A program made the translations under genes and the position numbers. A stretch of DNA of 18,207 nucleotides, taken from assembly GCA_040414495.1 (NCBI GenBank), contig JBEDUI010000176.1, positions 1 to 18,207 of the forward strand, written 5' to 3'. The notes under the pieces were generated by a model. That model was given only the letters and a program-made list of their open reading frames with translations. It was not told the origin of the DNA and searched no databases. The DNA comes from DATAVB01 sp040414495. Lineage in GTDB: Bacteria > Actinomycetota > Actinomycetes > Mycobacteriales > QHCD01. This document shows positions 1 to 6,724 of this stretch, piece by piece (position 1 is the stretch's first letter; each line of letters opens with the position of its first letter).

Positions 1-146
1 TTGCTTAAGTCCTGGCCGTCGCGAGCGGTGATCCAGGCGGCGGTCCGGCAAGGCGGAGGAGGAGCCGGTAGCGGAGCTACCGGCGACGACGACAACGAAG
101 CCGGTCGTCGTCTGGGCGCCGCGCAGCAGGCCGAGGACTTAAGCAA
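1..146. repeat. Inverted repeat (13-bp arms) enclosing two hairpins
   Basis: The first 13 bases, TTGCTTAAGTCCT, recur as their exact reverse complement at 134-146, and the match continues imperfectly inward (GGCC at 14-17 against 129-132). Between the arms are a 9-bp perfect hairpin (64-72/76-84, loop GGA) and a 9-bp stem (85-93/104-112). The AT-rich CTTAAG core contrasts with its GC-rich surroundings. Possible explanations are a bidirectional terminator for the convergent genes, a small inverted-repeat mobile element, or a fold-back artefact at a contig end. The left flank is outside the window, so a target duplication cannot be tested. Confidence 0.6.
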
Positions 147-156
147 TACGCCCTAG
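1..156 (+). CDS. Possible C-terminal end of an unidentified protein (5'-partial)
   Basis: Frame 1 is open from the window edge to a TAG at 154-156, giving 51 residues that begin LLKSWPSRAVIQAAV, pass through a Gly-rich segment and an acidic DDDNE stretch, and end AEDLSNTP. The other two + frames hit stops within about 30 bases. About 70% of third positions are G or C, compatible with coding but lower than expected for a strongly biased gene. The stop overlaps the stop of the convergent AAA+ gene in the palindrome CTAG (153-156). I recognise no family. The same bases hold a 13-bp inverted repeat at both ends and two 9-bp hairpins, so this could instead be a non-coding terminator or element that happens to be open. 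Confidence 0.4.
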   Translation: MLKSWPSRAVIQAAVRQGGGGAGSGATGDDDNEAGRRLGAAQQAEDLSNTP

Positions 157-1814
157 CCATCGGCGTCAATGGCCGCGGCGATATCGTCCGCCAGAACGGC
201 TCGCAGCTCGTCCAGGTCGGGGATCCGGCCGAGCCCACGCAGCCGGCGGGACTGGGTTTTGCGGGTCGCTTCGAAGAGTCGCCGGGCCGCGCGGGCGTTG
301 CCGAAATCGGGCGCGTCGCGAACCCGCTGGAAATACTCCAGCAGCACTGGCGCGGCCTGTTCGTCGAGGTCGTAGTCGGCGCCCCGAACCATCCGCTCGG
401 TAATGAGCACCAGCTCATCCGGCGTGTAGTTCTCGAAATGAATCGTTTTGGAGAAGCGGGAGGCCAGGCCCGGGTTGGCGTCGGTGAATTGCAGCATTTC
501 GGCGGTGTAGCCGGCCGCGATCACCGCTATCTGATCCCGGTGATCCTCCATCAGCTTCACCAGCGTATCGATCGCCTCCTGACCGAAATCGCCACCGACG
601 GCCGACGAGCGACTCAACGTGTAGGCCTCGTCGATGAAGAGCACGCCGCCCAGCGCCTGCTCGAAGACGACCGACGTCTTTTCAGCGGTGTGCCCGATAT
701 ATTGACCGACCAGGTCACGCCGGGCCACCTCGGTGAACTGCCCGCGCGGCAGCATTTCCAACGCGGCCAGCAGCCGGCCGTAAATGCGGGCGACCGTTGT
801 TTTACCGGTACCGGGCGCGCCGGCGAAGATCAGGTGATGGCTCAGCGACCCGATCTCGAGGCCGGCCTTGCGCCGCCATTCGTTGACCTGAATTTCGTCG
901 ATCAACGACCGTACGTCGGCTTTCACACCGGGCAGGCCGACCATTTCATCCAACTCGGCCAGCAAATCGTCAAGATTCGCGGCGTCCCCGCGACCTTTGC
1001 GCTGCGGCGTGGCCTCCTCGATGATCGTCGGGGTGGCGTCGTCCGCCACCAGAATCGCCGGCTGCGCCGTATTGTCCAATGTGCACTGCTCAACTCGCCC
1101 GGTGCTGCCCCGGGAGAACGAGATGCCGACGCCCTGCACATCGTGCACCCGGCAGCGGCGCAGTATCGGCGCACCCTCGTGCGCGACCGCAATGCCTTCC
1201 CCGCTCACCTCGGAAATATCGCAGCCCTCGATAACGGGGCGCCCGGCCTGATAAATGTAAATCCCGCGCCGTCCACACGCGACAATCGTGCAGCTGCGAA
1301 CCGTCGGATCGGCCGCCAGCCGGGCGATAATCCCGTCGCCGGCGATCTGCTCGATCCGGGTGTCGGCCAGCTCCCCGCCCGCGTTCTCGATGACGAACCC
1401 GTCCTGGGCGCCGGCGACCGTACATTTCTGTACGTTGAACGTGGCCTGCGCGCTCAGCTGAACCGCCGGTCCGTACGGCGCCGACACCGTGCAATGGTCC
1501 ATGACCAACTCGCCACCGGTGATCTCCACCGCGGCTCCCTCGCCGGCCCGCAGCGTCAGATCGTGCAGCCCGACCGAACCGCCGCGGCCCCGGACCACCG
1601 GACGGCTGGAGCCGGCGGCATCCAGCACCACGGTGCCCGAGCCACGCAGTGTGATCCACCGGCCGGACAGGTCCAACGTCTCGGCGTATTCGCCGCTGCT
1701 GATCGCGATCGTCGCGTCGTCCGGCGCGGCGGCCAGCGCCTCGCCGATGGTGGGGTACGCGCCGTGCCGCTCGGCACTGACCAGGAGGGTCCGGGTACTC
1801 GCCCCAGCCGCCAT
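153..1814 (-). CDS. Right-handed beta-helix / AAA+ ATPase fusion (EccA-like, CbxX/CfqX type)
   Basis: A 553-residue protein with two halves. Residues about 7-265 have the short repeating beta-strand and turn pattern of a right-handed parallel beta-helix (pectate-lyase/PbH1 type; recurring G-I-x-V, x-V-x-x-C-x-I/V rungs). Residues about 280-550 are a CbxX/CfqX AAA+ ATPase: Walker A GAPGTGKTT (332-340), Walker B LFIDEA (392-397), sensor-1 strand near 430-436, an arginine-finger candidate at R453 in ASRF, and a sensor-2 region GNARAARR (505-512). The ATPase half matches the family of EccA, the cytosolic chaperone ATPase of ESX systems, and of SpoVK. EccA carries TPR repeats at its N-terminus, so the beta-helix is a different adaptor. 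The ATG follows the regulator's TGA by one base (TGAGATG), so the two genes are probably translationally coupled. No signal peptide is seen, so it is probably cytosolic. The link to this secretion system is by context and inference. Confidence 0.88.
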   Translation of the reverse strand: MAAGASTRTLLVSAERHGAYPTIGEALAAAPDDATIAISSGEYAETLDLSGRWITLRGSGTVVLDAAGSSRPVVRGRGGSVGLHDLTLRAGEGAAVEITGGELVMDHCTVSAPYGPAVQLSAQATFNVQKCTVAGAQDGFVIENAGGELADTRIEQIAGDGIIARLAADPTVRSCTIVACGRRGIYIYQAGRPVIEGCDISEVSGEGIAVAHEGAPILRRCRVHDVQGVGISFSRGSTGRVEQCTLDNTAQPAILVADDATPTIIEEATPQRKGRGDAANLDDLLAELDEMVGLPGVKADVRSLIDEIQVNEWRRKAGLEIGSLSHHLIFAGAPGTGKTTVARIYGRLLAALEMLPRGQFTEVARRDLVGQYIGHTAEKTSVVFEQALGGVLFIDEAYTLSRSSAVGGDFGQEAIDTLVKLMEDHRDQIAVIAAGYTAEMLQFTDANPGLASRFSKTIHFENYTPDELVLITERMVRGADYDLDEQAAPVLLEYFQRVRDAPDFGNARAARRLFEATRKTQSRRLRGLGRIPDLDELRAVLADDIAAAIDADG

Positions 1815-1815
1815 C

Positions 1816-2916
1816 TCAGCTGCCCCCGGCCGGCGGCCGTAGCCAGCCGCGTTCAGCCGCCCGGGCGCCGGCCTGGAAACGGCTGCGCGCGCCGAGCCGG
1901 TCCATCAGTTCCGAGACCATACGACGCACAGTGCGAACCGAGATCCCCATTCGGTACGCGGCCGATTCGTCGGTGGTGCCGGCGACCAGCAGCGCCAGCA
2001 GGTCGCGCTCGCGCGGGCCCGGCGTGGTGGCGTCGTCGACCGGTGGCTGGTCCAACGGAATCGCCTCGGCCCAGACCCGTTCGAACAACTCGACCAGCGC
2101 GGCCACGGCGCTGGGCAGCCACATGGTCGCCACGCCGACTGTCTGGCCGGCGGCGGCGTCGCTGACCGGGAGTACGACCGTGGCACCGTCCACGACCAGG
2201 ACCGACATCGGTACCCGGCCGACCCGGACCTCGGCGCCGTCCTGCGCCAGGGTCCGCAGCTGCGCGAGGAACGCCGGCTCGGGCAGCCGGGTGTCGGCGA
2301 ACGTGAACCGGTAACAGATGTCATCACGGATAGCGGTTGGGATCACCGATTCGTCCGGCTGGGCCGCGGTCGAAATACTCATCGCGATGACCTCGCTGGT
2401 CGCCGCGTCCGCGAGCTGCGCCACCCGGGAGCGGATATTGCGCGCACCCCAACAGACGTCAGCGATCCGCCCGCCCCTCTGCGGCTGCACCTCCTCCAAC
2501 CCGGCAATGAGGTCAGCGATCGCCAACCGCCCCTGCTCCAGCTCGTGCCGACGGTCGGCCAGCTCGGCCTCGCGCCGGGCCGCGAGCGCGGTCAGGCCGA
2601 GCCGCGGGTTCACCGGCCGGACCCGGTTGCCGTCGGCCGAGGGCCGGACCAGATCCAGGTTCTTCAGCCGATGTACCAGCCGATCCGCGGTCGCCACCTC
2701 GACCTCGAGCCGGCCGGCCAGCTCGGCCGAAGTCCAGCTCGGGTGCTCCAACAGCACGTGGTACGCGGACTCGGTGACCGGATCCAGCCCCAGGCCGGCC
2801 AATCGGGTCGGTCTGGTTGCCCACGTTTGTTCCAGGCGGAGGACGTGCGTGGTCGTAGCGCCGGCCGGCGCTTCGCCGTCCGACCTACTCGCGGACCTCG
2901 GCACCAGGCACCTCAC
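1816..2916 (-). CDS. TrmB/LuxR-type helix-turn-helix transcriptional regulator
   Basis: A 366-residue protein. Residues about 40-92 resemble the TrmB-type winged helix (LGLDPVTESAYHVLLEHPSW, then SAELAGRLEV and VHRLKNLDLVRP). A middle effector region about 110-290 carries no recognisable enzyme motif. Residues about 298-360 form a LuxR/GerE-type HTH (PRERDLLALLVAGTTDESAAYRMGISVRTVRRMVSELMDRLGA split over three helices). This TrmB-plus-LuxR architecture is common in actinomycete regulators of unknown ligand. There is no receiver phosphorylation domain. It lies directly upstream of the beta-helix/AAA+ gene with a 1-base gap, so the two are probably one transcript. The start given is a GTG with only a weak ribosome site; a start further in, before the LAGLGLD segment, is possible. 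Control of the secretion genes is inferred from position only. Confidence 0.85.
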   Translation of the reverse strand: MRCLVPRSASRSDGEAPAGATTTHVLRLEQTWATRPTRLAGLGLDPVTESAYHVLLEHPSWTSAELAGRLEVEVATADRLVHRLKNLDLVRPSADGNRVRPVNPRLGLTALAARREAELADRRHELEQGRLAIADLIAGLEEVQPQRGGRIADVCWGARNIRSRVAQLADAATSEVIAMSISTAAQPDESVIPTAIRDDICYRFTFADTRLPEPAFLAQLRTLAQDGAEVRVGRVPMSVLVVDGATVVLPVSDAAAGQTVGVATMWLPSAVAALVELFERVWAEAIPLDQPPVDDATTPGPRERDLLALLVAGTTDESAAYRMGISVRTVRRMVSELMDRLGARSRFQAGARAAERGWLRPPAGGS

Positions 2917-2994
2917 TTCCGTACCGGTCTCGTCTCGCTGCCGTGATAAGGGTCGGAATTCGCCATCCGGCCGTGGTACAGGGGAAATCCAGCA

Positions 2995-4407
2995 TCAGCG
3001 CAAGGTGGTCTGGCCGCCGAACGGGAGCGATGCGGCCACCGCGGCCAGGTGATCGCCATTCAACCGGTCGAGGCGAAGGCCGGCTCCGGTATTTTCCATA
3101 GCGAATTCCAACAGGTCAGCGGAATTATCCAGCCGGGCCCGGTTGGCCTCGGTCAGCCGAATGACCACATTGGACTGTGCCTGCCCGCGCGGGTCCTTCC
3201 GGCGAGCAGCGATCGCGACGGTCGTACCGAGGCTCGGTACCAGTTGCAGCCGGTTCAGAATGAGCCGGCGCGCCGATTCGCTGGCCTGGTGCCAGCGCTC
3301 GATCTGGAAACAGGCCTGGCTGGTCGATCCGGCCTGCCAGGCGCCCCAGCTCTCGCTAATCGGCACCGGGTCGGGGCCATCGGCGGCATCACCAAGCTGG
3401 GATAGCCCGACGATGAGCGACATCGCCTCGGCCCGGTCCAGCGTACGGGTCGGAAGCTCATCCCGCGCCAGCCGGCGGATCAATCTGCGAACGGCGTTCG
3501 CTAACGCCTCGGTGAGATCCTCGTCCTTGTAGATATCGGCGGTACGAATGGCCTGCAGGGTGATCCAGGTACGGCGCCGGGATTCGCCGCCGATCTGTGG
3601 CGCCTGCGCCATCTGCATGATGATCTGGGCCGCGAACGCCGGAGTGTCCACATCAGACGGTGGAAGCAACGGCTCGGGCGAGATGAGGTTCAGTTGGTCT
3701 GCGATGAAGTCGTGTGTCGTGTTTGGCTCCAGCACGGCCGCAACGCCGACCCGGTGATGAATGAACGCCACCGGAATGTCGTCCAGCTCGACGGTTTCCA
3801 CGCTGGTATCACGGGTCACGGCGTCGATCAGGCTTTCCGCCGACTCGGTCATTTCCGCATGATGTCGGCGGAACAGAAAACGTATCGCCCGCAAAAGCCA
3901 TTGATACAGCCACAGGCCGCGAGCGCGTACGGCCGTCGCAATGATCACGCAAATGGCTGCGGTGACGGCGATCGCGGCGACCGACCGGGACTCGCCGATC
4001 GCCGCGATCATGACCAGCAAACACAGTTGCCAGCACAGCACCCGGCCGATTCCGATGCTCCGTACGATTTCGCGGGCTCGTACGACGGGCTGGGACTGTT
4101 GTACGGTCACGGCAATTGACCGGTTGTTTGTACGCGTTGGTTTTTGATATTGCCGGACGAACTGGCCGAATCGTTGGATCAGGCCCGCGCTGCTCGCTTT
4201 CGCGCGTGGTTGGGCCGCCGAACGCCTAATCGTGGCCGGCTTTGCCGCGCGGCGTCTGGGTGTCCATTGTGGTTCGGCCGGGCGCGGTGTGCCCGCGGGC
4301 CGGGTCGTCGGCGTGAGTGGCGTCGTGTCGGCGGGCACGGCCGCGGGTTTGGGGGCCGAATCCGGGGTCGGCCGGTCTGCGGGTTGTGCCGCGCCAGGCG
4401 CTGTCAT
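2995..4407 (-). CDS. eccE: Type VII secretion membrane protein EccE
   Basis: A 470-residue protein matching EccE in layout. It has a Pro/Ala/Thr-rich cytoplasmic N-terminus (1-70), a basic stretch, two adjacent hydrophobic segments (about 120-137 and 142-160), and a C-terminal domain of about 290 residues. EccE is the peripheral subunit of the ESX membrane complex with EccB, EccC and EccD. Conserved-looking features include the W-G-A-W segment (WGAWQAGSTSQACFQIERW region) and the VVIRLTEANRARL stretch near the end. The ATG at 4407 has no strong ribosome site. The gene lies 78 bp downstream of the 489-aa gene, and a 12-bp hairpin sits in that gap, so expression may be reduced relative to the upstream genes. 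EccE is the most divergent core component, but the whole context supports the call. Confidence 0.85.
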   Translation of the reverse strand: MTAPGAAQPADRPTPDSAPKPAAVPADTTPLTPTTRPAGTPRPAEPQWTPRRRAAKPATIRRSAAQPRAKASSAGLIQRFGQFVRQYQKPTRTNNRSIAVTVQQSQPVVRAREIVRSIGIGRVLCWQLCLLVMIAAIGESRSVAAIAVTAAICVIIATAVRARGLWLYQWLLRAIRFLFRRHHAEMTESAESLIDAVTRDTSVETVELDDIPVAFIHHRVGVAAVLEPNTTHDFIADQLNLISPEPLLPPSDVDTPAFAAQIIMQMAQAPQIGGESRRRTWITLQAIRTADIYKDEDLTEALANAVRRLIRRLARDELPTRTLDRAEAMSLIVGLSQLGDAADGPDPVPISESWGAWQAGSTSQACFQIERWHQASESARRLILNRLQLVPSLGTTVAIAARRKDPRGQAQSNVVIRLTEANRARLDNSADLLEFAMENTGAGLRLDRLNGDHLAAVAASLPFGGQTTLR

Positions 4408-4436
4408 ATCAATTGGTCCCGTCGTAAAACCACGAA

Positions 4437-4475
4437 GCCCATGTCCGGCGGGGAATTCGACTACCGGACATGGGC
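4437..4475 (-). terminator. 12-bp perfect hairpin between the 489-aa gene and eccE
   Basis: GCCCATGTCCGG (4437-4448) pairs exactly with CCGGACATGGGC (4464-4475) across a 15-base loop. On the - strand it begins 11 bases after the TAG of the 489-aa gene and is followed by a short T-rich run (GGTTTTACG). This suits a partial intrinsic terminator or attenuator that lowers eccE relative to the substrate genes. An operator or an mRNA 3'-end stabiliser is also possible. Confidence 0.65.
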
Positions 4476-4485
4476 GTGCGCGGGT

Positions 4486-5955
4486 CTATTCGGTCGGCTC
4501 GTCCGCCGCCCGGGCGGCCACGACCCCGGATCCGGCATCGTCGGTCTGCCAGGCGTCTTCGTCCAGGAACTGGACCGTGTCGCGTTCCTCGCCGCGGTTG
4601 CAACGACTCGTACCGACCCGCCGCCGCATCGAGCCGGTCGCGCCTGCGCCGCCCGTCCGGCCGCGCAATACGCCCGCCACCGCGGCTTGCCCCGGCCCGC
4701 TCGGCTTGGCCACGCCGGGTCGGATCGTGGTCGGTGTTCGCTTTCCGCCAGCAGCCAGCGGCGGGGTTACCGGCATCGCCGCGCCGGTCCGGTCCCGGTC
4801 GGTGCGCTCGCGGCTGGGGGAAGTTCGCGGCGCGGCCCCGGCCGGTGCCGCGCCGAGGAATGGCACAAACGCCCCTGCGCCCGTTGTCGCCGCCGAGCCC
4901 GTCGCGGCCGGCATTGGAGCGGCCGCGGGCATGCCCGTCGGTGTCGGCGGGGCCAGCGTGCCGGCGCCAGCGCCGGCCAGCGTGGGCGTGGCTTGGGTCG
5001 CGTTGGCTTGGGCCGAGTTGCTCGCGGCCTGGTGCGCCGCCGAATGCGCGCCCCCGATCGTGCCTGCCACGTGCGCGCCCGAGGAATTACCGGCCACGTT
5101 GGCGACGTGTCCGAGCGTCGCGGCCGGATGCGTAGCCGGCGCGGTCGTGCCGGCGCCAGCGGCGGCCAGGCCGGCGACATGACCGGCCGACGCGGTCGGA
5201 GTGGTGACCAAGGTGCCCGGCGCCGAGCCGGCCCGGGAAATACCGTTGATCGAGGTGGTCGTGCCGTTGGCGGAGGTGGCCGGAGAAGCCGTAGCCGACG
5301 TCGAGTCGTTGCTGCTGGCCTGCCGCGCTCCCGGCTGCGCGGTGGTGACCGTCGGTGGCGCCAATTCGGTGTTGTACGCCTTCATGATGGCGTCCGCGGC
5401 ATCCAGGAATGACTGCGCCATATTGGAGATCGGCTGCTGCATCTGCACGGTGTCCTCGTGGCACACCGGCGCATTCGCGCGATCGTTCTCCCATTTGTTC
5501 CACAACGCCTGCATGGTTGGGTAATACGTACTGACCTTCTGGGCGGCCAGGTTCAGCTTCTCCGGCACCTTTTCGACGGCATCCATCCGGGCCGAGAGCG
5601 CAGTCTCCATGTGATCCAACGCCGTGTGCATCGCCTTCTCCGACTTACCGGCATATCCGGTCAGCCGGGCCCGTGCGGCCCGTACCTTCTGGAGCGCGTC
5701 GACCAACTGCTGGCGGCCGCTGGTCCAGGACTCGGCGTGCTTCTGAAGCGCGGGTACGCCCTTCTGCATGTCTTGTGCATCGCTCCACCACATGCCGGCC
5801 TTGTAGTCCGAGTCGGCCTGGCTGCCGGTGAGCGTCCAACGATTCGTGTCAAACCACTGCTGCGGATCCCACTGCTGGAACTGCTGCAACACCTGCCCGT
5901 TTGCCTGCTTGGTCGAGGAAACCGGATCGGTGCTCGCATCGATCTGCTGTGCCAT
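4486..5955 (-). CDS. Large helical/low-complexity T7SS-associated protein (PPE-like architecture), 489 aa
   Basis: Residues about 1-200 are predicted mostly alpha-helical and rich in Gln, Ala and Trp, with motifs WDPQQW and ESWTSG. The latter is a WxxG rather than a strict WXG turn. Residues about 200-430 are a Ser/Thr/Ala/Pro-rich tail without globular features. The C-terminus carries LRGRT (430-434), RRR (443-447 region) and LDEDAWQ (464-470), shared with the 498-aa protein encoded upstream. A helical head with a disordered tail is typical of PPE-like and Esp-like ESX substrates in actinomycetes. The ATG at 5955 is preferred over a GTG at 5964, because AAGGAGG lies 8 bases before the ATG and overlaps that GTG. 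It follows the 69-aa gene by 39 bp and precedes eccE. Secretion by this system is inferred. Confidence 0.75.
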   Translation of the reverse strand: MAQQIDASTDPVSSTKQANGQVLQQFQQWDPQQWFDTNRWTLTGSQADSDYKAGMWWSDAQDMQKGVPALQKHAESWTSGRQQLVDALQKVRAARARLTGYAGKSEKAMHTALDHMETALSARMDAVEKVPEKLNLAAQKVSTYYPTMQALWNKWENDRANAPVCHEDTVQMQQPISNMAQSFLDAADAIMKAYNTELAPPTVTTAQPGARQASSNDSTSATASPATSANGTTTSINGISRAGSAPGTLVTTPTASAGHVAGLAAAGAGTTAPATHPAATLGHVANVAGNSSGAHVAGTIGGAHSAAHQAASNSAQANATQATPTLAGAGAGTLAPPTPTGMPAAAPMPAATGSAATTGAGAFVPFLGAAPAGAAPRTSPSRERTDRDRTGAAMPVTPPLAAGGKRTPTTIRPGVAKPSGPGQAAVAGVLRGRTGGAGATGSMRRRVGTSRCNRGEERDTVQFLDEDAWQTDDAGSGVVAARAADEPTE

Positions 5956-5994
5956 GAGTGACACCTCCTTGAATTCTCTTGCTTACGGCGCTGC

Positions 5995-6204
5995 TCAGGC
6001 CGAAGTCGAATTGGCGGAACCGAGCGTGCCTTTTATGTCGCTAGCATTGGCCTGATCGTTCGCCTCATGCTCCTTGACCGTCTGATCTATTTGCCGGTTC
6101 AGCTGGTCGATGCTGTCGTTGATTTCCTTGACGAACCGCATGTGGCCCTGCACAGCCCATTGGCTGATGTCGATCAGGAATCCGGTCTCGCTCAGCGAAG
6201 TCAT
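5995..6204 (-). CDS. Small helical protein, 69 aa, candidate partner of the 489-aa protein
   Basis: An ATG at 6204 with GGAGG eight bases upstream opens a 69-residue frame starting MTSLSETGFLIDISQWAVQG and ending NSTSA. Residues about 16-56 look like one long amphipathic helix rich in Asp, Gln, Asn and Lys (VKEINDSIDQLNRQIDQTVK). There is no strict WXG (SQWAVQG is the nearest) and no YxxxD/E. It lies 39 bp upstream of the 489-aa gene and 16 bp downstream of the 105-aa gene, clearly in the same array. Its size and position recall the small partner of PE/PPE- or Esx-type pairs, but I do not recognise the family. Confidence 0.8.
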   Translation of the reverse strand: MTSLSETGFLIDISQWAVQGHMRFVKEINDSIDQLNRQIDQTVKEHEANDQANASDIKGTLGSANSTSA

Positions 6205-6220
6205 GACAATTGCCTCCGTT

Positions 6221-6538
6221 TTATGCAGTCGTCGTAGTGCCAGTGCCTTGATCGCCGGTGGTGCCGGTGGTGCCTGTGCCGCCCGTGGTGCCGCTGGCGC
6301 CACCTCCGCAACCGCCGCCAGCGGCGCCGCCACCGGCGCCTCCCCCGTTGCGTGATGCCTGGGCCTGGGCCAGCGACGCCTCACCCGCCGCCGGGCCGTT
6401 CTGTCCCGCCGTGGACATCGCGGACGAAAGGTCCTGCATGGCTCCGGACGCGGCGTCCTGCTGCTGTTTGGAGGAGGCCAGGCCACTGCCGAGTTGCTGG
6501 AGACTGTCGGTGTCGAGGCTGGTCGTCGTAGTGCTCAT
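6221..6538 (-). CDS. Small Gly/Thr-rich protein, 105 aa
   Basis: ATG at 6538 with AAGGGGG four bases before it. Residues 1-62 are polar and helical (SLQQLGSGLASSKQQQDAAS), and residues 63-105 are almost only Gly, Ala and Thr with one Cys (GGGCGGG). No domain, signal peptide or membrane segment is visible. The Q/S/A-rich head resembles the short helical modules of T7SS substrates, and the flexible tail resembles the tails of the two large proteins here. It is the first gene after the 20-bp inverted repeat and is followed closely by the 69-aa gene. Its function is unknown; secretion or a structural role beside the substrates is a guess from context. Confidence 0.72.
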   Translation of the reverse strand: MSTTTTSLDTDSLQQLGSGLASSKQQQDAASGAMQDLSSAMSTAGQNGPAAGEASLAQAQASRNGGGAGGGAAGGGCGGGASGTTGGTGTTGTTGDQGTGTTTTA

Positions 6539-6645
6539 GTCGCCCCCTTATGGGTTGTTCGAATTTCCTACGGCGCGTCTTGCTGTGGGTTCGGCTGCGT
6601 CGAGATGAGCTAATCACCGGCCACGTAGGGCAGCCAGAGCCCGGA

Positions 6646-6704
6646 CAGCAACCGGCCATGACCGCGCCGCCGGAGCGGATAATTGCGGTCATGGCCGGTT
6701 GCTG
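6646..6704. repeat. 20-bp perfect inverted repeat between the 498-aa and 105-aa genes
   Basis: CAGCAACCGGCCATGACCGC (6646-6665) is followed by a 19-base loop and its exact reverse complement at 6685-6704. On the - strand it starts 21 bases after the TAA of the 498-aa gene, inside the 186-bp gap (6539-6724), the longest gap in this array. There is no T-run after it in either direction, so it is not a textbook intrinsic terminator. It could be an mRNA 3'-end stabiliser, a processing site, an operator, or a copy of a dispersed palindrome. I saw nothing else of note in the gap, and no clear promoter for the 105-aa gene. Confidence 0.8.
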
Positions 6705-6724
6705 CCACCGTCCACCGAGGACTT

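Noticed and set aside
438..2165. Long open frame on the + strand (575 codons)
   Set aside because: It is antisense to the beta-helix/AAA+ and regulator genes, shows no domain, and is Arg/Pro/Ala-rich as expected from the mirror frame of high-GC coding DNA.
4144..5412. Long open frame on the + strand (422 codons)
   Set aside because: It mirrors eccE's start and the low-complexity tail of the 489-aa gene. Its composition is dominated by Arg and Gly with no motif.
5956..5964. GTG start three codons upstream for the 489-aa protein
   Set aside because: This GTG overlaps the AAGGAGG ribosome site, which is correctly spaced for the ATG at 5955.
5995..6486. 163-codon reading that includes the 69-aa gene's frame
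   Set aside because: The upstream part is the alternate frame of the 105-aa gene. The ATG at 6204 has its own strong GGAGG, so only the last 69 residues are kept.
6258..6608. Pro/Val/Ala-rich open frame on the + strand
   Set aside because: It is the antisense of the Gly/Thr-rich 105-aa gene. The - strand frame has a ribosome site and fits the array.
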